From Actinoplanes aureus (GTDB lineage Bacteria; Actinomycetota; Actinomycetes; Mycobacteriales; Micromonosporaceae), in the NCBI RefSeq assembly GCF_015704865.1, contig NZ_JADQTO010000044.1:1-53338 (forward strand): DNA of 53,338 nt, given 5' to 3'. Positions within the stretch are counted from its first letter, which is position 1. Every line of letters begins with the position of its first letter. This document shows positions 1 to 7,506 of this stretch, piece after piece. The notes below the pieces were generated by a model, which saw only the letters and a program-made list of their open reading frames with translations, had not been told where the DNA came from and searched no databases. The position numbers and the translations under genes were made by a program.

Positions 1-132
1 ACCAGCAACCAGGACCGCGCCGACGCCCTACCCGGCTGGCTCCACACCTACAACTACCATCGAGCCCACACCGCGCTCGGAGGCCAGCCACCCATCAACC
101 GCGTCAACAACGGTCCTGGTCACTACACCTAG
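1..132 (+). pseudogene. IS481-family transposase, C-terminal fragment (cut by window edge)
   Basis: Frame 1 is open from the first base to a TAG at 130-132 and gives 43 residues. They end in the usual tail of IS481/IS3-like DDE transposases: a W-L-x-x-Y-N segment, then an R-x-H-x-A-L-G-G-x-P-P-I-x-R block and a short GHYT-type end. This is the part after the catalytic Glu of the integrase core. The 5' portion lies outside the window, so I cannot tell whether the full element is intact. No terminal inverted repeat is obvious in the 185 bases between this stop and the next gene. That stretch otherwise looks featureless. Confidence 0.75.
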
Positions 133-317
133 ATCCCGCAGCCTCCCAACGACGGCCCCAGATCCCCGCGATGTCGCCCGACGTGCCGGTATCACAGGCA
201 GATGGACCGGCTCGACGACCGCAACCGCGCCCACAGCAAGGGCCCCCGACAAGCCGGATCAACCTCGCCTCGGAGGTCGACCTCGCACGCCCAGGACATG
301 CCGGACCGCATCCGCGA

Positions 318-854
318 TCACTCCGGCGGCTCCAGGAAGAGAGCGGAGAGCCGCGGCAGCCGGCGGCGCATCTCGTCCTCGTTGTCGAAGTCCCAGAGGT
401 CGCCGACCTCCGGACGAGTCCGTGGTCGGTCGCCAGCCGCCGGTAGCGGCTCCCCGGTCGCCTTCTCGTAGGCCCGCGCGGCGATGGAGAGCACCTCCTC
501 GGCCTCGAAGACCGCACCGTTCTCCGACGCGGCCTGCACGGCGGGCAACCCGGCCAGCACATCCGGCGACTGGACCGAGGTCGAGACGGCCTTGCGCCCG
601 TGCGCGACGAGCCAGCCGCGGAAGCTGTCGAAGCCCTCCTCGGTGCAGCCGCCGTTGATCAGGTAGGCCGCCGCCCACAGGTCCTCCGTGCCGGACGCGG
701 CGAGCACCTTGTCGAGGTGGCGGCCCCAGGCGACGATCTCCTCCGGATCGCGCGTGGCCAGGTCGGCGACGGCCCGGTCGGCCACCTCGGCGGGCGAGGC
801 CGGCCGGTCCGCGGTCGCACGGTCGATGACCGCCCAGAAATCGTCGGTTCTCAT
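318..854 (-). CDS. DUF4240 domain protein
   Basis: A 178-residue cytoplasmic protein of unknown function. It opens with MRTDDFWAVIDRA, followed by a D-L-W-A-A-A-Y-L-I-N-G-G-C block and an F-D-S-F-R-G-W-L block. This is the layout I associate with DUF4240, a family often found near toxin-immunity or regulatory genes. The ATG at 854 was chosen because GGGAGG lies nine bases upstream and the family begins at this Met; the frame stays open further upstream but runs through the divergent gene. It is transcribed away from the phosphotransferase-fold gene starting at 909, with about 54 bases between them, so the two probably share a promoter region. The C-terminal third is acidic and Arg-rich. Function cannot be deduced. 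Confidence 0.75.
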   Translation of the reverse strand: MRTDDFWAVIDRATADRPASPAEVADRAVADLATRDPEEIVAWGRHLDKVLAASGTEDLWAAAYLINGGCTEEGFDSFRGWLVAHGRKAVSTSVQSPDVLAGLPAVQAASENGAVFEAEEVLSIAARAYEKATGEPLPAAGDRPRTRPEVGDLWDFDNEDEMRRRLPRLSALFLEPPE

Positions 855-908
855 GGCTGCGATCCTCCCAGTGGGGTACGACAATTCCGCCGGCGACAGG
901 ATGAGGAC

Positions 909-1904
909 ATGCGGCCGATCTCGTTGCCCGACGTACCGTACGACGCCACCGCCGTACGTCCCTCCTGGTCTGATCTTCCGACGCCCGTGCGGGAGGCAAT
1001 CTCTGCGCGCCTCGGCGCGCCCGTCACCGCCGCGCGCAGCGCAGGCGGCGGCTTCACCCGCGCTTTCGCCGCGGTGCTGAGCACCGCGGCGGGCGAGAGC
1101 GCCTTCGTCAAGGCAGCGGCGCTGCGGGATCCGACCTCTGAGTGGTACGCCCGAGAGCACGCGATCACCTCCGCCCTGCCCCCTGAGGTCAGCGCCGCCC
1201 GGCCCAGCTGGACGCTCGCCGAGGCGGGATGGTTCGTCCTGTGCCTGGAGACGATCGACGGCCGTATCCCGTCACTGCCCTGGTCCCCATCCGACCTGGA
1301 CGCGGCCCTGTACGCCTGGTCGGAGGCCGCCTGGGCACTGGCCGACCCCACGCCCGAGCTGCTCGCGGTCGGTCTGCCCAGGCTGCCGGACATCCTGCGC
1401 GCCGAGATGTCCTGGTGGTCACTGATCGAGTCGGGCCGCGAACCGATGCCGGCGACCGCACACGGCACCGTCGCGCCGGAACGGCTGCGCGAGCTCGCCG
1501 GACTCGAACGCCGGCTGCCGTCGAAGACCGGCGGCTCCGGGATGTGCCACGGTGACCTGCGCGTCGACAACGTGCTCATCGACGGGTCCGGCAAGGCCTG
1601 GCTCTGCGACTGGACCTGGCCGTGCCTCGGCGCGCCCTGGTACGACGTCGTGACGCTGCTGATCAGCGCCTACGCCAGCGGCCTCGACGCCGACGCCTAC
1701 ATCAAGAAGTGGCACCCGCCGGTCGACGGGGTGGACGGCGCGCTGGCGGCGCTCGCCGGGTACTGGCTGGTGCGCGCGGCGGACGGCCCCAGCAGTGCTT
1801 CGCCACACAGTCGGCAGCATCAGCTGTTCAGCGGCCGGCAGGCGCTGGCCTGGCTGGCACAACGCCGGGGCTGGAGCCACACCGCCACGCCGGGGAGCCG
1901 GTGA
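909..1904 (+). CDS. Aminoglycoside phosphotransferase-fold (APH/ChoK-like) protein
   Basis: A 331-residue kinase-fold protein. The catalytic loop HGDLRVDN begins at His214 (Brenner-type H-G-D-x-x-x-x-N). The metal-binding Asp follows in L-C-D-W at about residue 234, the DFG equivalent of the APH family. The N-terminal lobe has a glycine-rich segment (AGGGFTRAF) and a Lys (AFVKAA) that could be the ATP-binding Lys. The start is the ATG at 909, preceded by a purine-rich AGGATGAGG; the reading frame extends further upstream but overlaps the divergent gene. Many such actinobacterial proteins are annotated as aminoglycoside resistance without evidence, and the substrate is unknown here. The tail ends ten codons after a W-L-A-Q-R-R-G-W motif. 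Downstream lie a small hairpin and the rpsT promoter. Confidence 0.8.
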   Translation: MRPISLPDVPYDATAVRPSWSDLPTPVREAISARLGAPVTAARSAGGGFTRAFAAVLSTAAGESAFVKAAALRDPTSEWYAREHAITSALPPEVSAARPSWTLAEAGWFVLCLETIDGRIPSLPWSPSDLDAALYAWSEAAWALADPTPELLAVGLPRLPDILRAEMSWWSLIESGREPMPATAHGTVAPERLRELAGLERRLPSKTGGSGMCHGDLRVDNVLIDGSGKAWLCDWTWPCLGAPWYDVVTLLISAYASGLDADAYIKKWHPPVDGVDGALAALAGYWLVRAADGPSSASPHSRQHQLFSGRQALAWLAQRRGWSHTATPGSR

Positions 1905-1921
1905 ACGCTCGCCCTTCCCCG

Positions 1922-1939
1922 GAGCCGTTTTGGCGGCTC
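1922..1939 (+). terminator. Short hairpin after the phosphotransferase-fold gene
   Basis: GAGCCG (1922-1927) and CGGCTC (1934-1939) form a 6-bp stem around a T-rich loop, 18 bases past the stop codon. There is no U-run after it. It overlaps the -35 region proposed for rpsT, so it could be a weak terminator or chance. Confidence 0.35.
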
Positions 1940-1958
1940 GCAGGGGTGCTGGTAGTCT
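1930..1958 (+). promoter_or_regulatory. Predicted rpsT promoter
   Basis: TTGGCG (1930-1935) and TAGTCT (1953-1958) are separated by exactly 17 bases and match a housekeeping-sigma -35/-10 pair. Transcription would start near 1965, leaving a leader of about 113 nt before the rpsT GTG. That is long enough for autoregulation by S20, but I see no defined structure in it. Confidence 0.55.
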
Positions 1959-2077
1959 GGCTCATCGCGTGTGGTGACGCGTTTATGTCGGCTGTACTGG
2001 CTTCCAGTCAGAGCGGGCGACCGTGGTGACCACCGCTTGAGACCGTTTTCCGAACCTAGTCAGGACAAGGCTGTCGC

Positions 2078-2344
2078 GTGGCGAACATCAAGTCCCAGAT
2101 CAAGCGCAACCGGCAGAACGAGAAGGCCCGTCTGCGCAACAAGTCGGTCAAGTCGTCGCTGAAGACCGTGATTCGCAAGCTTCACGAGGCGAGCGACGCC
2201 GGCAACACCGAGACGGCCACCGCGCTGCTGCGTGACGCTTCGCGTCAGCTGGACAAGGCTGTCAGCAAGGGCGTCATCCACAAGAACCAGGCGGCCAACC
2301 GCAAGTCGGCCATCGCCAAGAAGATCGCCTCGCTGTCTGCCTGA
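2078..2344 (+). CDS. rpsT: 30S ribosomal protein S20
   Basis: 88 residues, the usual S20 length. It begins MANIKSQIKRNRQNEKARLRN and ends ANRKSAIAKKIASLSA, which is typical S20 sequence rich in Lys and Arg. S20 binds the 5' domain of 16S rRNA and is an early assembly protein of the 30S subunit. The start is a GTG, with AGGACAAGG at 2062-2070 as ribosome binding site. It is monocistronic here, with its own predicted promoter upstream and a hairpin over its stop codon. It faces the leftward holA gene block, the usual actinobacterial neighbourhood (holA next to rpsT). Confidence 0.98.
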   Translation: MANIKSQIKRNRQNEKARLRNKSVKSSLKTVIRKLHEASDAGNTETATALLRDASRQLDKAVSKGVIHKNQAANRKSAIAKKIASLSA

Positions 2345-2359
2345 TCCGTTGCGGATCAG
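2341..2359 (+). terminator. rpsT terminator hairpin
   Basis: A perfect 8-bp inverted repeat with a TTG loop (CTGATCCG / CGGATCAG) starts inside the rpsT stop codon. There is no T-run after it, as is common for actinobacterial terminators. Confidence 0.6.
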
Positions 2360-2477
2360 GTCACGGTCGCACGGACGCGGCCGCTGACATCGTTCGCCAT
2401 ACCCGGCGAACCAGGCTTCCGTGAGACGGGCATCGCCGGACCTTCGGGTCCATGGCGGTGCCCGTTTCCGTGTTTCC

Positions 2478-2703
2478 CTGATGGCCCCGCCGTTCCCAGG
2501 CGGCCGCCACGGCCGGTGCCCGCTTCCCGCTGATGGCCCGCCGTTCCAAGGCGGCCGACCTGGATCGGTGCCTGCATTTCGCTTCCTCGCTGGTGGTCCT
2601 GCCGTTCCAAGGCGGCCGACCACGGCCGCTGCCCGCTTCCATTTCCGCGCTGATGGCCCGACGTCCCAGGCGGCGGGCCGCGGCCGGTGCCCGCTTCTTT
2701 CTC
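2478..2703. repeat. Four-copy imperfect tandem repeat, about 60 bp unit
   Basis: Four copies start at 2478, 2530, 2590 and 2650 (periods 52, 60, 60). Each begins CTGATGGCCC or a close variant, then CCGTTCC-AGGCGGCCG, then a C-G-rich GGCCGGTGCCCGCTTC block. They fill most of the 471-base interval between rpsT (stop 2344) and the leftward membrane-protein gene (stop 2816). No convincing gene lies in this interval; open frames through it have no family resemblance and simply translate the repeats. Confidence 0.75.
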
Positions 2704-2815
2704 CGACGACGCCGCCGGTGGAGGCAGCGGCGGCAGGCCGGAAGCGGAACCGCCTAGCCACCGGCAAACCGGCTCAGAGCGGCCGGATCCGACCCGGCTC
2801 TCGAGCTGCGGTTTC

Positions 2816-3832
2816 CTACTCGTAGCGGCGCACGGCCGACTGGCGGGCCATCTGCTGACGCACGTCATGGTCAGCCCAGGCTCGCTGCCCAGGCCCTGTA
2901 CCTGCGGACGACGCCCGGGTCGCCGCGTCCTCGCCCTGCGCCTGCCCGTAGGACGCCCGCGCTAAATCAGCGACCGGCATGGCACCCGGCCTGTTGGTGA
3001 ACGGAGGCCCGGCGACCGGCTCGTCGCCGTTACCCACCGACTCTTCCCGGCCCCCGATCATCGGGTGAGCCGGCTGGAACCCCGCATTTTCGTACCCGGC
3101 ACTGTTCCGATCGGAAACGACGCCGGCGCCCGGCGCGCTGCCCGCAGGGAATGGCTCAGCGAATCCGGGCGTGGCCACGCTATTCGGGCTTCCGAGATGC
3201 GGCTGGGGCACCGCAGGCATCGTGTCGGAATACGGCCCCGCCGGAGGCACCGCACCGGGATACGAGCCGGTCAAGGGGGCGTCGGAGTACGAGCCAGCCA
3301 GCGACGCCGCACCAGGATGCAAGCCAGCCGGAGGCACCGCATCGGAATAGGAGCCGTTCAGGGGGCTGGCGTCGGAATACGAGCCAGCCGAAGGCGCCGC
3401 ACCGGAATAAGGGCCGCTCAAAGGGCCGCTCAAAGGGCTGGCGTCGGAATACGAGCCAGCCGAGGGCGCCGCGCCGGGATAGGGGCCGGTCGAGGGCGTC
3501 GCGCTGGGGTACAACCCGGTCGCCGGCATCGCGGCCGGCCGCAGCACGGACGCGCGGGCGACCCCTGGCCGGGACGCGGCCGGAGGCTGAACGAAGGTGC
3601 CGGCGACCAGGTCGTTGAACTTGACCATCAGAGCCACCGTGACCGGAAGCACCAGGACGCCCCACCAGCTGACCAGCTCCGCCAGGGCCAGCAGGATCCC
3701 GAGCACGACCGCGCCCTCGAGAAAGACGAAACAGAGCAGTCCACTCGGCGCGAGGTGCCGTAACCGCAGCACCCGGGCGTAGAGGGGCGGAGCGGCCGTC
3801 TCCGCACGGCGGGACCGAATCGTACGGGTCAA
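2816..3832 (-). CDS. Membrane protein with two TM helices and Ser/Tyr/Pro-rich repeats
   Basis: 338 residues. An Arg-rich N-terminus is followed by two hydrophobic helices (about 31-51 and 55-71). A long low-complexity region (about 85-215) is built from imperfect repeats around PSAGSYSDASP and PYPGAAPS, and the tail ends in QQMARQSAVRRYE. The start is a TTG at 3832 whose last bases overlap the holA stop codon (TTGA), so it is almost certainly translated by coupling with holA. I know of no function. A short two-TM protein after holA is common in this family of bacteria, and the repeat expansion seems to be the variable part. The TM topology would put the repeat region and C-terminus on the same side as the Arg-rich N-terminus, probably the cytoplasm. 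Confidence 0.75.
   Translation of the reverse strand: MTRTIRSRRAETAAPPLYARVLRLRHLAPSGLLCFVFLEGAVVLGILLALAELVSWWGVLVLPVTVALMVKFNDLVAGTFVQPPAASRPGVARASVLRPAAMPATGLYPSATPSTGPYPGAAPSAGSYSDASPLSGPLSGPYSGAAPSAGSYSDASPLNGSYSDAVPPAGLHPGAASLAGSYSDAPLTGSYPGAVPPAGPYSDTMPAVPQPHLGSPNSVATPGFAEPFPAGSAPGAGVVSDRNSAGYENAGFQPAHPMIGGREESVGNGDEPVAGPPFTNRPGAMPVADLARASYGQAQGEDAATRASSAGTGPGQRAWADHDVRQQMARQSAVRRYE
3264..3510 (-). repeat. Coding tandem repeats in the membrane protein gene
   Basis: Units of roughly 36-45 bases encode variants of S-A-G-S-Y-S-D-A-S-P-L-S-G-P. One block, GGGCTGGCGTCGGAATACG on the + strand, recurs almost unchanged near 3362 and 3437. All units stay in frame, so they expand or contract the protein without breaking it. 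Confidence 0.65.
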
Positions 3833-4812
3833 CGGGCACCGCCGTCTCGCCGCGCCGCCGCCACCGCGAACACGGCCTGCTCGAGCGCGTAGCCACGGTC
3901 CTCGGCGCCGCCCTTGACGGCCGCGTTGCAGTCCGCCGCCGCTCGCATCGCGTCGACCAGACCCTCCGGCGTCCAGCCCCGGCTCCGCTCCTGGGCCCGC
4001 TGGATCTTCCAGGCCGGCATGCCCAGGGTGCTCGCCAGCTGATACGGGTTACCGCGTCCGGCGGAGGCGACCCGAGCAACCGTCCGCACACCGTCGGCGA
4101 GCGCGTCCGCGATCGGCACCGGGTCGACGCCGACGTGGAGCGCCCAGCGCAGGGCCTCCAACGCGCCCGGCAGGTCACCCACCATCGCCGCGTCGGCCAC
4201 GGTGAAACCGCTGACCTCGGCCCGCCCCCGGTAGTAGCGAGCCACGGTCGCCTCGGTGATCTTGCCGTCAGTGTCGGCGAGCAGCTGCGAGCAGGCCGCG
4301 GCGATCTCCCGCAGATCGTTCCCGACCGAGGCCAGCAGGGCGGACGCGGCGGCCTCGTCACACCGGGCGCCATTTCGGCGGAACTCGTCCCGGACGAACG
4401 CGATGCGCTCGCGATCGCTCTTCAGTTTCGCGGCGGGCACGACGGTGGCACCGGCAGCACGCAGACCGTCGGCGAACGCCTTGCCCTTCGCGCCGCCCGG
4501 ATGCGTGACGATCAAGGTCACGTCGGGGTCGGGACTCTTCGCATACGCCAGCAGGGCGGCACTGAGGTCTTTCCGTGCATCCTGACCGCTCCGGACCACC
4601 AGCACCCGCCGGCCGCCGAAGAGCGACGGGCTCAGCATCTCGGCCACCTCGCCGGCCACCAGCGCCCCCGCCTCATACTCCCGGACGTCGGCGCCGGGGT
4701 CGGTGGCCCGCGCGGCTTCCACGGCCGCGGCGACGGCGCGGGCGACGAGCAACTCCTCATCGCCTTGGACGAGCAGCAACGAGGCGGGTGGCACAGAATT
4801 CACGTGCAACAT
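3829..4812 (-). CDS. holA: DNA polymerase III subunit delta
   Basis: About 327 residues. HolA opens the beta clamp within the clamp-loader complex. The N-terminus has the family block ASLLLVQGDEELLVARAV. It is followed by a Rossmann-like domain with SPSLFGGRRVLVVR, then the collar region (NPYQLASTLGMPAWKIQRAQE). Length and motifs agree with actinobacterial HolA. The start is uncertain. I use ATG 4812; a GTG at 4848 is in frame, but its AGGAG sits directly against the codon, and TTG or GTG codons lie between. The 3' end overlaps the TTG start of the next leftward gene. The roughly 225 bases upstream (4849-5073) hold no gene or RNA that I can see. Confidence 0.9.
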   Translation of the reverse strand: MLHVNSVPPASLLLVQGDEELLVARAVAAAVEAARATDPGADVREYEAGALVAGEVAEMLSPSLFGGRRVLVVRSGQDARKDLSAALLAYAKSPDPDVTLIVTHPGGAKGKAFADGLRAAGATVVPAAKLKSDRERIAFVRDEFRRNGARCDEAAASALLASVGNDLREIAAACSQLLADTDGKITEATVARYYRGRAEVSGFTVADAAMVGDLPGALEALRWALHVGVDPVPIADALADGVRTVARVASAGRGNPYQLASTLGMPAWKIQRAQERSRGWTPEGLVDAMRAAADCNAAVKGGAEDRGYALEQAVFAVAAARRDGGAR

Positions 4813-5073
4813 CGTCGCACGGTGCACCGACAAGTCCGCGAGCCTCACTCCTTAGCGCATGGACGCCGATCACCGAATGCGAAACCCGACATATTGTCCG
4901 ACGAAGATGCCTCCTTGGTCGTAGAGTCGCTTGCTCAGGCCCGACGCCGCCCAGGCAGACCACATCCGTTTCGTCCCATATTGAGGCTAATCGTCCAAAA
5001 CGGATCGCTCACCGGATCCCTCCGCCGGGCGTGTCGCTACAAGGATCTGCGTAACAAGAACTACCAAGAGCCC

Positions 5074-7506
5074 TCACTCCGCCGGCGGATCGCCGCGGGC
5101 CGCGACCGCAAGCCCATCCCCCGCCAGCACCGCGGCCACATCTCCCGACTCATCGGTACGCAGAATCCGCGCCCCACCCCGCGCCAACCGAGCCAGCACC
5201 GGCGCATTCGGATGCCCGTAGTCGTTGCCCAAGCCCACCGACACCAGCGCGACAGCCGGGTCCACCGCGTCCAACAACTCCGGCGCCTGCAACGCGCTGC
5301 CGTGGTGGGCCACCTTGAGCACATCCGCGCGCAGCCCACCCGCACCGAGCTTGCCGACGAGGTCCTCCTGCTGCTCGATCTCCGCGTCACCCGGCAGCAG
5401 CACACTCCGGCCGCTGATCGTCGCGCGCAGGATCAGCGAGTTGTTGTTCGGGTCGGAGTTGGTGCCGCGCAGTTCGTCGATCGGCCCGAGCACCTCCACC
5501 CGGAGTCCGCCGGTGTCGTACGCCCATCCGGGCCCCACCGCCCGCACCGGTATCCCGGCCCGGGCGGCCGCGGCCTCGACGTCAGCCCGGCCGCCCGCCG
5601 GTTCCGGCCAGTCAGGCCCGATCACCGCGGCCACCTGGCGGCCGCGGAACACCCCGGTGACGCCGCCGACGTGATCGGCGTGGAAGTGGCTGACCGCCAG
5701 CAGCACCACCTGGCTGATGTCGAGCCGGCGAAGGCAATGGTCGACCCCGTTCGGTTCCGGGCCGGCGTCGACCACGATCGCCCGTCCCGCTCCGGCCGGA
5801 AGCACGACGGCGTCACCCTGGCCCACCGCGCAGGCGACCACCAGCCAGCCGGGCGGCGGCCAGCCGGAGGCCAGGATCCGCACCGGCAACGCTCCGAGGA
5901 TCGCGCCGAGAGCGACGACGGCCGCCAACCGGCGTACGAGAGCCCGTCGCGCCGCGACCAGGAACGCGACGGTGAGCGCGGCGAGCAGCAGCCCACCGGC
6001 CGCCCCGCCCGGCCAGGGCAGCGCACCGGCCGGCACCCGCGCACCAGCATGGGCGATGAGCACCAGCCACTCGGTCGGCCAGTGCCCGAGCCAAGCGAGG
6101 AACCCGGCGCCGGCCGGCCACACCGGCGACAGCACGGCGGCACCGACACCGAGCAGGGTGGCCGGAGCGATCGCCGGCACCGCGACCAGGTTGGCGGGCA
6201 CCGAGACGAGGCTGACCGTGCCGGAGAGCGCGGCGACCACCGGGCCGCAGGCCACCTGAGCCGCGGCCGGGACCGCCAGCGCCTCGGCGACGCCGGCCGG
6301 GCATCCCCGCCGCCGCAGGCCGTCACGCCAGGCCGGTGCGAGCAGCAGCAGGCCGGACGTCGCCAGCACGGACAGGGCGAAGCCGGGATCGGCAGCCAGT
6401 TCCGGGTCCGCGACGACGAGGACGGCAGCACCCGCGGCCAGCGCCGGAACCGCGGCCCGGGGACGGCCGGTGGCCAGGCCCAGCAGCCCGATGGCGCCCA
6501 TCGCGGCCGCCCGCACCACACTGGGCGACGGCCGGGCCAGGATGACGAAGCCGGTCAGCGCGACGACGCACACGCAGGCGGCGAGCACCGGACCGGCCCG
6601 GGCCCGGCGCACCACGAACAGCACGACACCCAGGACGATCGCGACGTTGGTGCCGGAGACCGCCGTCAAGTGGGTCATGCCGGTGGTCCGGAAGTCCTCC
6701 TCCAACGCCGGGTCCAGCCGGCTGGTGTCACCGACCACGAGGCCGGGCAGGAGGCCGCCGGACTCGTCCGGCAACGGCTCGCAGGCCAGTTGAAGTCCCG
6801 CACGCAGCACGCCCGCGCCTCGCTGCGCCCACGATGGCTGACCGATCAGTGCCGGTGGCTTGCGCGCCGAGATCACCGCCGCTCTGAGGTCGCCGGGGCG
6901 CGGCGAGGTGAGGCGCCCGGTGGTGGTCAGCCGCTGCCCGGGCAGGAGTCCGCGCCATCCCGGGTCGGCTCCGAGCACCAGCGCCCGCGCCGACAGCCGC
7001 ACCGGCTGCTGTTCGTCGGCCCGCACCGTACGCAGTTCGACCGCGACCAGATAGGTCGGCGGCCCGGCCGAGCGGGCCAATAGCCGCGGATCGTCCCGGA
7101 CGATCACCTCCACCTCCACCGGTCCGCCCGCCTTCACGAGGGCGACAAGCGCGTCCGCCTCCCGAACCGACATCCGAGCCGCGGTGGCGATCGCCCCGCA
7201 TCCGGCACCCAGGACCACCGCCACCGCGATCCAGCGCAGCGCCACCGCGCGAAGCCAGTCCGGCAGACAGGCGCGGCGCCGGTCCGGCAGACCGGCACGA
7301 AGCCCGTCCGGCAGACCGGCGGGAAGGCCCCGCCGAGCACCAGCAGCGGAGCGTCGCCGGCAAAGCAGAAGCATCGCCGCGACGGCCAGGGCCACCAGAC
7401 CCAGGGCGAGCCCGAAAACAGCCGAGAGGTGCAGTGCGACCAGCGCGGAAAGCCAGGTCCCCACGGTGAAACCGGCGAGCCGTAGGTCCGGCACGTCCCC
7501 GCTCAT
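5074..7506 (-). CDS. comEC: ComEC/Rec2 competence-type DNA channel protein
   Basis: 810 residues. ComEC forms the inner-membrane channel for single-stranded DNA uptake. The order is: N-terminal TM helices, an OB-like DUF4131 region (about 130-215), and a multi-helix Competence domain (about 240-520) with THLTAVSGTNVAIVLG. A C-terminal metallo-beta-lactamase domain (about 555-800) follows, with SHFHADHVGG near 607, LLPGDAE and VAHHGS near 732. All zinc-site motifs are present. The ATG at 7506 overlaps the comEA stop by one base (TGATG), so comEA-comEC form an operon. An odd insert near residues 58-86 repeats G-L-P-D/A-G-L-R-A units between early TM helices. Whether this organism is naturally competent cannot be told; actinobacteria often keep this pair without known competence. 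Confidence 0.93.
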   Translation of the reverse strand: MSGDVPDLRLAGFTVGTWLSALVALHLSAVFGLALGLVALAVAAMLLLCRRRSAAGARRGLPAGLPDGLRAGLPDRRRACLPDWLRAVALRWIAVAVVLGAGCGAIATAARMSVREADALVALVKAGGPVEVEVIVRDDPRLLARSAGPPTYLVAVELRTVRADEQQPVRLSARALVLGADPGWRGLLPGQRLTTTGRLTSPRPGDLRAAVISARKPPALIGQPSWAQRGAGVLRAGLQLACEPLPDESGGLLPGLVVGDTSRLDPALEEDFRTTGMTHLTAVSGTNVAIVLGVVLFVVRRARAGPVLAACVCVVALTGFVILARPSPSVVRAAAMGAIGLLGLATGRPRAAVPALAAGAAVLVVADPELAADPGFALSVLATSGLLLLAPAWRDGLRRRGCPAGVAEALAVPAAAQVACGPVVAALSGTVSLVSVPANLVAVPAIAPATLLGVGAAVLSPVWPAGAGFLAWLGHWPTEWLVLIAHAGARVPAGALPWPGGAAGGLLLAALTVAFLVAARRALVRRLAAVVALGAILGALPVRILASGWPPPGWLVVACAVGQGDAVVLPAGAGRAIVVDAGPEPNGVDHCLRRLDISQVVLLAVSHFHADHVGGVTGVFRGRQVAAVIGPDWPEPAGGRADVEAAAARAGIPVRAVGPGWAYDTGGLRVEVLGPIDELRGTNSDPNNNSLILRATISGRSVLLPGDAEIEQQEDLVGKLGAGGLRADVLKVAHHGSALQAPELLDAVDPAVALVSVGLGNDYGHPNAPVLARLARGGARILRTDESGDVAAVLAGDGLAVAARGDPPAE

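Noticed and set aside
600..908. N-terminal extension of the phosphotransferase-fold protein
   Set aside because: It would overlap the divergent DUF4240 gene and lacks similarity to the family; ATG 909 has a purine-rich site.
2478..2703. CRISPR-like array
   Set aside because: Units are imperfect and contiguous, with no uniform repeat plus unique spacer pattern and no cas genes.
4135..7083. A 982-codon plus-strand frame opposite holA and comEC
   Set aside because: It runs antisense through two well-recognised genes and their spacer, has Arg/Gly/Gln-rich nonsense composition and no family resemblance; such frames are common in GC-rich DNA.
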